A DNA stretch of 12,362 bases from Candidatus Bathyarchaeota archaeon (GCA_004376975.1 SOJA01000166.1:1-12362); one strand, 5' to 3'; positions 1 to 7,763 are shown, counted from the first letter of the stretch. Program-made: numbers and translations. Notes: generated by a model from the sequence alone, not told the origin.

Positions 1-60
1 AAGGATACTCTTAACGTTGATTGGGATTCTCATAACGAAAAACACTGAAAGATGGCTTCG

Positions 61-80
61 TTGCATGCATACATGCATGC
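61..80. repeat. GCATGCAT inverted repeat after the leftmost GT4
   Basis: GCATGCAT (63-70) and ATGCATGC (73-80) form a perfect 8-base inverted repeat with a 2-base spacer, 27 bases beyond the GT4 stop. The 10-mer TTGCATGCAT at 61-70 recurs in the same direction at 1516-1525, on the other side of that gene. Could be a protein-binding site, a transcript 3' stem, or one end of a duplicated flank. Confidence 0.4.
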
Positions 81-106
81 TGGGATAGACTTAGAGAATT
101 AAAATG

Positions 107-1315
107 TTAATTATGGCAGCAAGAATTCAACACCTGCAAATCTTGCATCGCTACCTTCGACCAACTTAAATTTTTAACGAAATTTCTAGAGGTTCCAGCT
201 AGCACACTTGTTCGGTTCACATCTAGAACCTCTAAAACGGTCGCAGCGAGTTTCTCGACATCTCTTATAGGTACAAGAAAGACGCTGCGACATTTACCGA
301 AAACCTCGCGCAGAGCAGGTATATCGTAACATACAACGGGCAAACCGCATGCCAGCGCCTCAGCAACAGTCAAACCCCACCCTTCAAACACGCTTGGAAA
401 AATGAACACTTCACTCGCCTTCATCAACTTGTACATCTCTCCATCGGCGCAACGACCCTTAACTACCACATTCCTCTCCAGGCCGAGTTCTACAACTCTA
501 CACCTAACCGCGTCAATGTCCGGTCCACTACCCACAAAAAGAAGTCGAGCATCATCTTTCACTTCGACAATTCTACGCCAAGCAGCAACCAAGTCAAAAA
601 CTCCTTTCTCCTTGCTGATCCTGCCAACAAAGACCCCGGTGTAGGATTTTCTTCCCTCAAACTTGAAACCGTCAATATACTTTACGTCGACACCATTCCC
701 AGTTACGTAAACCCTCTCCTCAGGCACTCCATTATTTACTAGGGTTCTCGCTGTGGAATTTGAAACCGTTATACAACGATCACAGCGCTTTAACACCTCA
801 AGAATTACGCGGAACGCCAAGGTCTTAAGAAGAGAAGCAGACCTACTGAAACCCGTCTCCCTATACGTGTGATAAACCGTTGAGAAACTCGGCTGAGCAA
901 AGAGTGAAATGACATCAATGTGATGGACAATTACACATAATGGCAGATGTGACACGTGATGGACGAAGTAAGCAGGAATAAGATTGGGCGCTGTATTATT
1001 TGGAGCGAGTACCAAATCATAATTTTGCCCTCTCACTATCCGCAAACATCTGATAAGTGCTTTCAAGCTCCACACAATCCACCCAACATAAATACCGAGC
1101 CATCCACCCTTATGAGCAGAAATCGGGTTGGAGATTTCGTGATTTTCGCAACCCACACCCAATCCCCATAACAGAGAAGGCTTTGACTCTACAATAGTCA
1201 CTTCAACATCCCCTCGCCTTTTCAAGATTCTCAACGTTTCAACAAACCTTTTCTCAGCTCCACCTACCGCACTTATAGACGGATCTGGATGAAAAAACAC
1301 ACTGAATACGCGCAT
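107..1315 (-). CDS. GT4 family glycosyltransferase (GT-B fold)
   Basis: A 402-residue retaining glycosyltransferase that should transfer a sugar from a nucleotide-sugar donor to a lipid- or glycan-linked acceptor on the cytoplasmic face. The N-terminal Rossmann half opens MRVFSVFFHPDPSISAVGGA, with the Gly-Gly-Ala-Glu motif of many GT4 enzymes. The C-terminal half carries VSNSTARTL, GNGVDV, a phosphate-contact-type SKEKG motif, and the EX7E signature FEGWGLTVAEA (E311 and E319). Substrates cannot be read from sequence. I chose the ATG at 1315. The frame is open to an ATG at 1414, but the extra 33 residues do not look like GT4 sequence and a TATA-like element lies inside them. It is the last minus-strand gene, separated from the other glycosyltransferases by a small plus-strand gene, so it has its own promoter. 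Family is confident, specificity unknown. Confidence 0.93.
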   Translation of the reverse strand: MRVFSVFFHPDPSISAVGGAEKRFVETLRILKRRGDVEVTIVESKPSLLWGLGVGCENHEISNPISAHKGGWLGIYVGWIVWSLKALIRCLRIVRGQNYDLVLAPNNTAPNLIPAYFVHHVSHLPLCVIVHHIDVISLFAQPSFSTVYHTYRETGFSRSASLLKTLAFRVILEVLKRCDRCITVSNSTARTLVNNGVPEERVYVTGNGVDVKYIDGFKFEGRKSYTGVFVGRISKEKGVFDLVAAWRRIVEVKDDARLLFVGSGPDIDAVRCRVVELGLERNVVVKGRCADGEMYKLMKASEVFIFPSVFEGWGLTVAEALACGLPVVCYDIPALREVFGKCRSVFLVPIRDVEKLAATVLEVLDVNRTSVLAGTSRNFVKNLSWSKVAMQDLQVLNSCCHN

Positions 1316-1360
1316 GCTATCATCATTCCAAAGAGAATAATGCTTGGATGAAACTAAAAT

Positions 1361-1371
1361 CCTTTTAAAAA
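1361..1371 (-). promoter_or_regulatory. TATA-like element for the leftmost GT4
   Basis: On the minus strand TTTTTAAAAGG lies about 50 bases before the ATG at 1315, giving a predicted leader near 25 bases. It is preceded by the 8-base palindrome CACATGTG (1372-1379), which could be a factor site. Its position inside the frame extension to 1414 argues for the shorter protein. Confidence 0.4.
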
Positions 1372-1480
1372 CACATGTGAGGATTTCTGCTCTCAGCATG
1401 TCAAGAATTATCATTATTTTTAAGCAACAGATGCTGAGCTCATAGAGAAAAGTAAGCCCGACTCATAGTGGCAAGAATTG

Positions 1481-1488
1481 AATATACA
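1481..1488 (+). promoter_or_regulatory. TATA-like element for the small membrane protein gene
   Basis: AATATACA lies about 36 bases before the ATG at 1520, predicting a leader of about ten bases. No Shine-Dalgarno is visible between it and the start, consistent with a short-leader archaeal transcript. The 204-base gap thus appears to hold two divergent promoters. Confidence 0.35.
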
Positions 1489-1515
1489 ATCTTGATTCTG
1501 CATTCATAACCTTTT

Positions 1516-1525
1516 TTGCATGCAT
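1516..1525. repeat. Second copy of TTGCATGCAT, at the start of the small gene
   Basis: An exact direct copy of the 10-mer at 61-70, overlapping the ATG of the small membrane protein gene. A shorter GCATGC also overlaps the divergent GT4 start codon (1312-1317). The three sites together bracket the GT4 gene. Confidence 0.4.
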
Positions 1526-1777
1526 GAACTAGAGTTGATTGTAGAAAGATGGCTTGAAATGCGTAGAGACCAAAAGTCAACAGCTGTTGAAAGGCTTATA
1601 GATTTCATAACTAGTTATCCTCACTCAACGGGAAGAGCTTTTTCTCATAGATTCATGAGTAATACTGAGCACAAAAAGATCAAAGAATGGATTTTCTTTG
1701 CGGCTAGCCTGCTAACGTTCCTAGGGATGTACTACCTGTTTTTCAACCTTATAATTTGGGCACGCTTTTTCCATTAG
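1520..1777 (+). CDS. Small single-pass membrane protein, hypothetical
   Basis: An 85-residue protein I do not recognise. The N-terminal ~50 residues are charged and probably helical (MHELELIVERWLEMRRD, then TAVERLIDFITSYP). Residues about 57-82 form one strongly hydrophobic segment rich in aromatics (WIFFAASLLTFLGMYYLFF), followed by ARFFH and the stop. A basic stretch (HKKIKE) just before the helix suggests the N-terminal domain stays in the cytoplasm, so it may be a tail-anchored protein. No other frame covers this interval, it is divergent from the GT4 gene on its left and stops 36 bases from the convergent GT4 gene on its right. A TATA-like element at 1481-1488 is well placed. The start codon lies within a GCATGCAT motif; a later ATG at 1559 (residue 14) is possible. 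No role is assigned. Confidence 0.55.
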   Translation: MHELELIVERWLEMRRDQKSTAVERLIDFITSYPHSTGRAFSHRFMSNTEHKKIKEWIFFAASLLTFLGMYYLFFNLIIWARFFH

Positions 1778-1785
1778 TGAGTTTC

Positions 1786-1799
1786 CCTAACTCCTTAGG
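1786..1799. terminator. Small hairpin between convergent genes
   Basis: CCTAA-CTCC-TTAGG makes a perfect 5-base-pair stem in the 36-base gap between the stop of the small membrane protein gene and the stop of the convergent GT4. Its position suits a shared 3' end, but it is short and no T-run follows on either strand. Confidence 0.2.
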
Positions 1800-1813
1800 T
1801 GATATGATCTTCT

Positions 1814-3013
1814 TCAAAGGGACTCGATAGTCTCTTCCAATATCCTCAAGTGTTTCTCATGTGAGAAATGTTTTTGTACAAACTCCGAGGAAAACTTGCT
1901 TACTTTCAATTTGTCCATATCAAGAGCTTTCAATAGCTTCTGGGCAAAATCTTCAACTTCGTAAGGCCGAGCTCTAAACCCAGTTTTCTCGTTGATGACA
2001 GTTTCACATGGACCCGCACCATCATCCCACACAACTGCAGGTGTACCACAAGCCATAGCCTCAACCGGACCTAAACCAAAATCCTCACTTGGAACAGAGT
2101 AAGCGTAGACATCGGCTAAATTGTAAAGCTTAACAAGCTCATTTTGCGTAAGGAAACCGAGAAACCTCAAATTTTTTCTTATACCCAGAGACTCTGCCAG
2201 TTTAATTAACTCTTGGACATAGTGCACATTTTCTCTAGTAATCCTACCGGTAACCGCCAATGTTACATGTGGATATATTCTCTTTACATGTGCTATACTC
2301 TCTAAGAGCCATTCCCAACGTTTTATAGGAACGATTCTCCCTGAAGACAGAATAAAAGGCAACTCAAATTCTGATTGCATCTCTTGGACAACCTCTTGGT
2401 CGAGAGGCTTAAAAATTCCCGTGTCAACTGGCGGATAGCAAACTGCTGGTTGGATCTCATAGATGGCTTTTACACGTCTTGCTGTGAAGACGCTATTCAC
2501 TAAAACTGCATCGGAATTTACAACACCTAGAAAATCTACCTTCCTTAATATCTGTCCACTCACGCTACCCATCGAATAAAGAGCGTGGCGGATCCTATTG
2601 AAACTCCAAAGCTCTTTCATCTTTGTGCCCAAATAGAGAAACCGAGGAGGCGAGTGTACATAACTGATATATTTCAATCTTCTAATCTTCTTAACAACAA
2701 ACCCAATCCAAGGCGAAGGCCCATAACCATGGCAAATTAGCACATCGACGTTTCTAAAAGCCTTGAGCGTTAAAGGGGCTAAGGGTATAGAAGAAATCAG
2801 TCTGAATATTTCGATGTTGGGCACAGGAAATTTTAAAAAACTTTCCACTTTAGGCTTGAAGTCAGCTAAACCTTTTACTAAACTTTTATCGACATAGGCA
2901 AAATAACAGGAAACGTCATGTCCATGACTCTGGAGAAGTTCAGCTTGTTTTAGAACTACACCTTCGGCTCCGCCAAACTCTCTTAGATGACTGTAAAGAA
3001 TAGCGAGTCTCAT
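1814..3013 (-). CDS. GT4 family glycosyltransferase, ALG2/mannosyltransferase-like
   Basis: A 399-residue GT-B retaining glycosyltransferase. It opens MRLAILYSHLREFGGAEGVV, the classic GT4 first strand with the GGAE loop. The second domain begins near SSGRIVPIKRWEWLLESI (Arg/Lys phosphate contacts), then VTGRI, and the EX7E motif SEDFGLGPVEAMACGTP (E310 and E318). YPPVDTGIFKP is the usual linker-region motif. The pattern resembles archaeal and eukaryotic lipid-linked-oligosaccharide mannosyltransferases of the ALG2/ALG11 kind, but donor and acceptor are inferred only. Its first 74 bases are shared, in another frame, with the end of the GT2 gene. No good Shine-Dalgarno sits close to the ATG (a GGAG lies about 12 bases away), so translation is probably coupled to the GT2 gene. 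Transcription should come from the promoter upstream of the GT2. Confidence 0.93.
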   Translation of the reverse strand: MRLAILYSHLREFGGAEGVVLKQAELLQSHGHDVSCYFAYVDKSLVKGLADFKPKVESFLKFPVPNIEIFRLISSIPLAPLTLKAFRNVDVLICHGYGPSPWIGFVVKKIRRLKYISYVHSPPRFLYLGTKMKELWSFNRIRHALYSMGSVSGQILRKVDFLGVVNSDAVLVNSVFTARRVKAIYEIQPAVCYPPVDTGIFKPLDQEVVQEMQSEFELPFILSSGRIVPIKRWEWLLESIAHVKRIYPHVTLAVTGRITRENVHYVQELIKLAESLGIRKNLRFLGFLTQNELVKLYNLADVYAYSVPSEDFGLGPVEAMACGTPAVVWDDGAGPCETVINEKTGFRARPYEVEDFAQKLLKALDMDKLKVSKFSSEFVQKHFSHEKHLRILEETIESL

Positions 3014-3758
3014 AGCTGGGTGCTACTCCAAATTTCCACAAGACTGTTTTCCCGAGAAGCAAAATATAACTTAATATCGTGGGCATAATTCTTATCTTGC
3101 TTCTTCCAAGCTTCTTGCTGTAATCCAGCGTGTTGGGAACTTCCTTTACTGACCTGCTGCACCAGTAAGTTTTCAACAGAATCTCGTAAGAAACTTCAAA
3201 CCCCTTGGATTCAATGAATTTCCTACCGAAGATTTGCATGGCTTTCCTGAGAACTGAAGCCTTATAACATCTATATCCACTAGTGGCGTCATTGACAGGA
3301 ATCCCCGTAAGTGTTCTAATAAGCGAGTTAAGAATTCTACTCAATATTACGCGATAACAAGGAACATGAAGCTGTCTACCCCCCTCTGTATAACGCGAGC
3401 TTATAGCAACTTCCGACCTACTAGCTTCCTCAGCTAAGCCCAGAATATACTTAGGATCATGCGTATTGTCAGCGTCCATTGTAACGATGAAATCTTCCTG
3501 TGATGCATGTTCCATCGCCAACTTCAGACCTGTTCGAAAGGCAGAAGCTAAACCACCATTCCTTTTATGCTCCGCCACTATGATCGGGTATTCTTCTGAA
3601 AGTTTATGGAGCAGCTCACCTGTTCCATCCGTACTGCCATCATTAACAGCTACAATCTTGTAAGGTATATGAGTGTGCAATGCTTCATGCAGGGATGAAA
3701 CTAGCTTTTCAAGATTTTGTTCCTCATTATAACAAGGAAGCATTACAAGACATTTCAT
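2940..3758 (-). CDS. GT2 glycosyltransferase, dolichyl-phosphate sugar synthase-like
   Basis: A 272-residue inverting GT-A enzyme. Visible motifs are MLPCYNEEQNLEKLV (8-20), the nucleotide-binding NDGSTDGT (39-46), the DXD-type DADNTHDP (95-102), SSRYTEGG (120-127), NDATSGYRCYKASVLRKA (156-173) and the C-terminal KKLGRSKIRI (215-224). This is the layout of dolichyl-phosphate mannose/glucose synthases, which charge a polyprenyl phosphate with one hexose for extracytoplasmic transferases. There is no long C-terminal membrane domain; only ILSYILLLGKTVLW is hydrophobic. The start is set by GGAGGAG five bases before the ATG. The last ~24 residues, a basic Ser/Arg/Lys tail, are coded within the start of the next gene and may be a stop-loss extension rather than conserved domain. 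A charged-lipid product would suit the GT-C protein encoded just upstream. Confidence 0.92.
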   Translation of the reverse strand: MKCLVMLPCYNEEQNLEKLVSSLHEALHTHIPYKIVAVNDGSTDGTGELLHKLSEEYPIIVAEHKRNGGLASAFRTGLKLAMEHASQEDFIVTMDADNTHDPKYILGLAEEASRSEVAISSRYTEGGRQLHVPCYRVILSRILNSLIRTLTGIPVNDATSGYRCYKASVLRKAMQIFGRKFIESKGFEVSYEILLKTYWCSRSVKEVPNTLDYSKKLGRSKIRIMPTILSYILLLGKTVLWKFGVAPSYETRYSLQSSKRVWRSRRCSSKTS

Positions 3759-3763
3759 CCCAT

Positions 3764-3770
3764 CTCCTCC
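3764..3770 (-). promoter_or_regulatory. Strong Shine-Dalgarno of the GT2 gene
   Basis: GGAGGAG on the minus strand ends five bases before the ATG at 3758 and fixes that start. An ATG inside the spacer (3763-3761) meets a stop at once. It is the only strong ribosome-binding site in the window, in contrast with the weak or absent ones of the other glycosyltransferase genes. Confidence 0.75.
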
Positions 3771-3820
3771 AAATACGATATATTCTCCAATGTTGACGCT
3801 TCCTACTATCAGGTGATTAA

Positions 3821-3833
3821 CTTTTAAGCCTTC
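3821..3833 (-). promoter_or_regulatory. TATA/BRE-like promoter for the GT2-GT4 pair
   Basis: On the minus strand GAAGG is followed by CTTAAAAG, a purine-rich BRE-like stretch directly upstream of a TATA-like box. Transcription should start near 3798, giving a leader of about 40 bases that contains the Shine-Dalgarno at 3764-3770. This would drive the GT2 and the overlapping GT4 as one transcript, separate from the GT-C gene that ends 271 bases upstream. Confidence 0.45.
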
Positions 3834-4005
3834 ACAGAGTGCCGGCTCGGGGAGAGTTGTATAGAGAATCTAGTTAAAAGTTATGAATTAACAATTCACA
3901 GTAACGCTAAAGGAGTCTCATCGAGATTTCAACGAGTATGTAATAATCACTACATTATCATTCTATATCGAAACAAAGATGGAAGATAGCTCTAGAAGAC
4001 AATAT

Positions 4006-4019
4006 CAGACGCGCATCTG
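4006..4019 (-). terminator. Short stem-loop just after the GT-C stop
   Basis: On the minus strand CAGAT-GCGC-GTCTG forms a 5-pair stem (one U-G wobble) with a 4-base loop, ten bases after the GT-C stop. No strong U-tract follows, only UAUUGUCUUC. It may be a 3' end or stability element. The stem is short and chance occurrence is possible. Confidence 0.25.
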
Positions 4020-4029
4020 TATGTCTAGT

Positions 4030-7000
4030 TCAATCCTGCACTCGTTTCCGTCGTCTCATAGAGTCTCTTAAACGTTTGAAAACCTTAGATGGAGTTATCA
4101 GAATTGCCACTATCACAACAAATGTGATCGTTGAGATTCTCAATCCTAAGTCTGCGTAAATTTGTCCAGTGAAGTACAGTGTAACATCAAAATCCCCTGT
4201 CTTGTTGATGAAAAATCCATTGACGAACGAGTATGCGATGACAGGCGACACTTCAGAATTGTCTAGGAACGCTTTCCATAGTGGATGGTAGGAGTCGGAA
4301 AATACAAGAAGGAAGGGGTCGCTACTTTCGACGTTGACTCTGTATTGGACAGGGCTCACTTTCTCGTAGCTTATATGTGGGGAGATGGAATCACTCTCGA
4401 ACAGTTGGTTTACAGGAATAGCACCTTCTTCACCTTCTAACGAGTAAAGAATTATTTCATCAACGTCCACTTTGTCAACAGCGCTAATGCTTATTATCTG
4501 CTCGCCAGTTCCGAGAAAAACGGGTTCTAATTCGAACCAGTTGAATCCTGTATTAGAACTAGAACAGTTAATAGAAGCAGTGAAGCCATTCATTCCAATG
4601 TCTAGGATTCCATATTCTGGTCCAGAAGACAAGCGTGCAGCTAATACATAATTCGCTTCTCGAGGAATGAAAATTTTAGCAGACGATGAAGCTGCCTGTG
4701 GAGAGCCCACTTCAAGTTCCCATATACTTACCATATTGAAATCTGGAGCAGATGTCACATTGATGCGTAGCTTTGTCGTTTCGATGGGGTACTGAAACTC
4801 ATGCAAACGTTGAAGTAACGTGTTTCCCTTAACATCAAATTGGTCTATCCAATCTGTGCCATTCCAGCTTTGTATCAAGTAGTCTTGTGCATACGCGCGT
4901 TCAAAGAATATCCGCACTTCACTTAACTCCTGGGGGGTCGCCCATTCAATTTGCAGCCATTGCGGTAGATCTTTTGATGATGCCCACCTTGTATTGATGT
5001 CCCCATCATTGGCTCCTTGGACCTTGACAGCATTGCTTTCAACTGAACTAGCGGATGCGACGCCCAAAGGCGAAATGTTACGCCCCCTCCCTTCTGTGCG
5101 AAGCACAAAATCATTGTATGAACTCGAAGCCAAAAACCATCCGCTTGTGATATCTGAGGTAAAGGCGCTTTCAGCCTCCAGCACGTTGACAACTCTACCT
5201 CTATACCTCTTTAAAGTATCAAGCACCTCATCCATTTGAGTTTGAAACGTAATTGATTTAACTACAGCAATGCTATCTATATCGTTATAACCTGAACCAT
5301 CATTTCTAAGAGTAATCACGTGTTGGCCACTTTTTAGATCCAAACTAGTGATTCTAATCCACTGCAACTTTGACCAATAATCCGCTAGGGGTCGGATTTT
5401 ACCTTCAAGAACATGATCTACAACGAACCTTAATTCTCCTCGATGCTCAGCAAACGCGATCCTTAACCAAAAATCATACAGTCCATCTGACTCCACACTG
5501 AAGGGGATATTAATGCTATTCGCCCCTGAGGTTGTAAGCGTGTTTCCACCCAACACCAAACCTCCAACCTTTCTCCAAGAGGAAGATGTCGCCCAATATT
5601 TCGTATAATTAAAGGAGGAAACACCATAGTCTGCAGCAATGATTGTATGCTGCTTCAGATAGGACATAGTCAGATCCAATATGTCGCTATTGACAAAAAC
5701 CAATGCCTTAGAACCGTTGAACAGGTCATTTGCTATTGGCAGCCCATCAATTTGATGTGTAAATATAAGCGCAGTTTTGTTAAGATTAAAAGAATCGACT
5801 TTACTTAGGGCTTGAAAGGTATCTTGCCCTCCGGTAACAAACATGTAATCTGCTGTTGAAAATATGTGTGATGTATAAAACTCGTTTTCAAGAATAAGTG
5901 AAGAGTTTTGATCATAAACTACGTGAGAACCTTTTTGGCTTAAGAAGAAATTTCGTATGCCTGCAGTGATATAAGGCGGTAAAACAATATATTTGTAATT
6001 GAATGGTCCAAGAATCTTCAGCAGGTTATCTGTCATATTATTACGTACTAATTGGAATCTCAGATGGTCAACGAAGCTACGAGAGAGGAACTCCCATCCA
6101 CCGTTTTGAAGCGTGGGTTTATCATGAATAAATGAGCTGTCATGGCCTATGTCATGACCCCACCCAACATCAGTTAACATACCCCCAAATGCAAAATCTG
6201 ATTGCACGCGCGACTCTGACAACCACTCCGCTGGACTGTTGTTTACAGTCACAATTTTAAAATCTCCGGATTGGTCTGCGACCCATTCATATGGATCCAT
6301 GTAGATTTGTGGCGGTGTATAGTTCTGTAAACCTTGATTGAATAAGAACCAACTTGAAAGGAAACCGCTCATAAAGATAAGGATCAATATTGCTTTACTT
6401 AGAAAGCGTAAAAATTGGTGCAACTTTTTCATAAAATCGTTCAAAACATCAAAGGAAATTCGCACTCGCGACAGTTGATCTGCCTGAGAACCCCTTTGGA
6501 TTTTTGCCTCCAGACATAATCCGCTTGTTTCAGATTCTCGTCTCTTTTGGACGTAATTTAGAAGCACACTAGCCAGTATAGAAACAAAAAAAGCATTAGA
6601 GAAAGCGATCATCATAGCCCACCTGCTAGCAGCTCTGAAAACCGCAAAGTGAGGAACATTAAACCACGCCCAGACAAACAAAGGGCCTAACGGCGGATTT
6701 GGACCTACGGAAATAAAAATAGAAACCAAAGTCGAAACAGCAAAAAAAACTGTATATTTGTCTCTGCGGAAGAGAATTGTACAGTAGGAAAGGAAAAATA
6801 AGCCTAGCAGCAGAGAAGTAACGGGAAAAGAGGGCAACCCCAAGCCCTCCGGGATTTCAACTATAAACACATATCCATAACTTTCGATGCCTGTCAAGGT
6901 GAATGCATCGGTTACGCTTTTGTAGCTATGCGCCATAGCATCTTCCAAAGGATACTTATACTCAGGCGAAAAGTAGGGTGCCCTCGCGTTCAGGATGAAC

Positions 7001-7749
7001 GGCACTAATAAGAAGGCAGCTAACAAGAACGAGATGACGCCTACTAATGAAGTGATTTTAAGTAAATGCTTACCGATTGCACCAAAATCCCTAGACTTCG
7101 TCGACAGCAAGACATGAAGGACGACAAATAGTGGTATAAAAACACCGTAGATAACGAGAGCCTCCGGATGGAAACCTGTCACGAGCACTGAAAACGCTAA
7201 CGTTAGAGCTAAGATGTCCTTAATCTTTCTAGTCTCTAAAGCTCTAGCCAATAGCAAGAAAAGCAGTGGCGCGAAAGCATAACTAAAGATGAGATCGATG
7301 TGAGCTTCAGTCAATTGAGAAATTAACCACTGATTCAAAACATATACCAAGGAACCAGAAAGGGAGGCTAGATGTTTGTGAGTGTAGTGATAAGCAAAAA
7401 CATACATTGAAAATCCAGCCAGTAAAAACGAGGAAAACATGAAAATCTTGATTGTAATTCCTGGATCACTACAGACCGAATATATCAGAGCAAGCAAAAA
7501 ATCCATCGAGTTTATCCCCTCAACAAAACCAAAAGAGTACGAACGCCACATGTAGATCCAACGGGAATCTGTCCCGAATAAATACTCTCTAGAAATCCAG
7601 CCAAGAACATCTCCTCCCGCTGGCCAACCACTTGAAAACAGAAAAGTACGAAATATCATGACGGATAAGAGAGTGATAATCGCGAAATCGATAACTATGC
7701 GTCCATATTCCGTGATGGCAATTTCTTTTAACCGCGCAAACATCTTCAT
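4030..7749 (-). CDS. Giant GT-C/YfhO-like membrane protein with discoidin and CBM-like ectodomain
   Basis: A ~1239-residue polytopic protein, probably an extracytoplasmic glycosyltransferase using a polyprenyl-phosphate sugar. Residues 1-470 hold about 12 membrane helices. The first outer loop has WPAGGDVLGW (acidic residue at 47), and before a later helix comes HFAVFRAASRW (367-377), a motif of YfhO-like and related membrane families. The ectodomain (~475-1195) has a jelly-roll CBM-like domain (~733-831), an F5/8-type C discoidin-like domain (~893-1013, with GANDGDINTRW and LQIEW), a second CBM-like domain (~1021-1106), and the YfhO-like FSDSYHPLWKAF (1151-1162). A final helix (~1204-1220) is followed by a basic cytoplasmic tail. 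The layout recalls mycobacterial arabinofuranosyltransferase AftD; the PTPS_related membrane family is an alternative. The ATG at 7749 is preferred (GGTGA eight bases before), but GTG 7761 and TTG 7764 are also in frame. Confidence 0.85.
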   Translation of the reverse strand: MKMFARLKEIAITEYGRIVIDFAIITLLSVMIFRTFLFSSGWPAGGDVLGWISREYLFGTDSRWIYMWRSYSFGFVEGINSMDFLLALIYSVCSDPGITIKIFMFSSFLLAGFSMYVFAYHYTHKHLASLSGSLVYVLNQWLISQLTEAHIDLIFSYAFAPLLFLLLARALETRKIKDILALTLAFSVLVTGFHPEALVIYGVFIPLFVVLHVLLSTKSRDFGAIGKHLLKITSLVGVISFLLAAFLLVPFILNARAPYFSPEYKYPLEDAMAHSYKSVTDAFTLTGIESYGYVFIVEIPEGLGLPSFPVTSLLLGLFFLSYCTILFRRDKYTVFFAVSTLVSIFISVGPNPPLGPLFVWAWFNVPHFAVFRAASRWAMMIAFSNAFFVSILASVLLNYVQKRRESETSGLCLEAKIQRGSQADQLSRVRISFDVLNDFMKKLHQFLRFLSKAILILIFMSGFLSSWFLFNQGLQNYTPPQIYMDPYEWVADQSGDFKIVTVNNSPAEWLSESRVQSDFAFGGMLTDVGWGHDIGHDSSFIHDKPTLQNGGWEFLSRSFVDHLRFQLVRNNMTDNLLKILGPFNYKYIVLPPYITAGIRNFFLSQKGSHVVYDQNSSLILENEFYTSHIFSTADYMFVTGGQDTFQALSKVDSFNLNKTALIFTHQIDGLPIANDLFNGSKALVFVNSDILDLTMSYLKQHTIIAADYGVSSFNYTKYWATSSSWRKVGGLVLGGNTLTTSGANSINIPFSVESDGLYDFWLRIAFAEHRGELRFVVDHVLEGKIRPLADYWSKLQWIRITSLDLKSGQHVITLRNDGSGYNDIDSIAVVKSITFQTQMDEVLDTLKRYRGRVVNVLEAESAFTSDITSGWFLASSSYNDFVLRTEGRGRNISPLGVASASSVESNAVKVQGANDGDINTRWASSKDLPQWLQIEWATPQELSEVRIFFERAYAQDYLIQSWNGTDWIDQFDVKGNTLLQRLHEFQYPIETTKLRINVTSAPDFNMVSIWELEVGSPQAASSSAKIFIPREANYVLAARLSSGPEYGILDIGMNGFTASINCSSSNTGFNWFELEPVFLGTGEQIISISAVDKVDVDEIILYSLEGEEGAIPVNQLFESDSISPHISYEKVSPVQYRVNVESSDPFLLVFSDSYHPLWKAFLDNSEVSPVIAYSFVNGFFINKTGDFDVTLYFTGQIYADLGLRISTITFVVIVAILITPSKVFKRLRDSMRRRKRVQD

Positions 7750-7758
7750 AACAGAATT

Positions 7759-7763
7759 CACCA
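7759..7763 (-). promoter_or_regulatory. Shine-Dalgarno-like GGTGA for the GT-C gene
   Basis: On the minus strand GGTGA ends eight bases before the ATG at 7749. A second GGTGAT lies ten bases further upstream and is spaced for the GTG at 7761. The two overlapping choices leave the true start undecided between 7761 and 7749; I favour ATG 7749. Confidence 0.4.

Noticed and set aside
2..88. Possible 3' end of a plus-strand gene with a hydrophobic tail (ILLTLIGILITKNTERWL...), stop TAG at 86-88
   Set aside because: Only 28 codons are visible. Another plus frame (stop at 46-48) and a minus frame starting at 78, 66 or 33 are equally open to the edge, so no choice can be supported.
402..1171. Plus-strand frames of 71-80 codons across the leftmost GT4
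   Set aside because: They lie antisense within a well-supported glycosyltransferase, have low-complexity Ser/Thr/Pro composition and no promoter or ribosome-binding site.
1316..1414. N-terminal extension of the leftmost GT4 to an ATG at 1414
   Set aside because: The 33 extra residues lack GT4 character, the TATA-like element falls within them, and MRVFSVFFHPDPS is a normal GT4 first strand.
3880..3910. AT-rich partial dyad (GTTAA...TTAAC) and TCTC-ATC-GAGA in the GT-C/GT2 gap
   Set aside because: Arms are only 4-5 bases and there is no consistent link to a start or stop, so these are likely chance.
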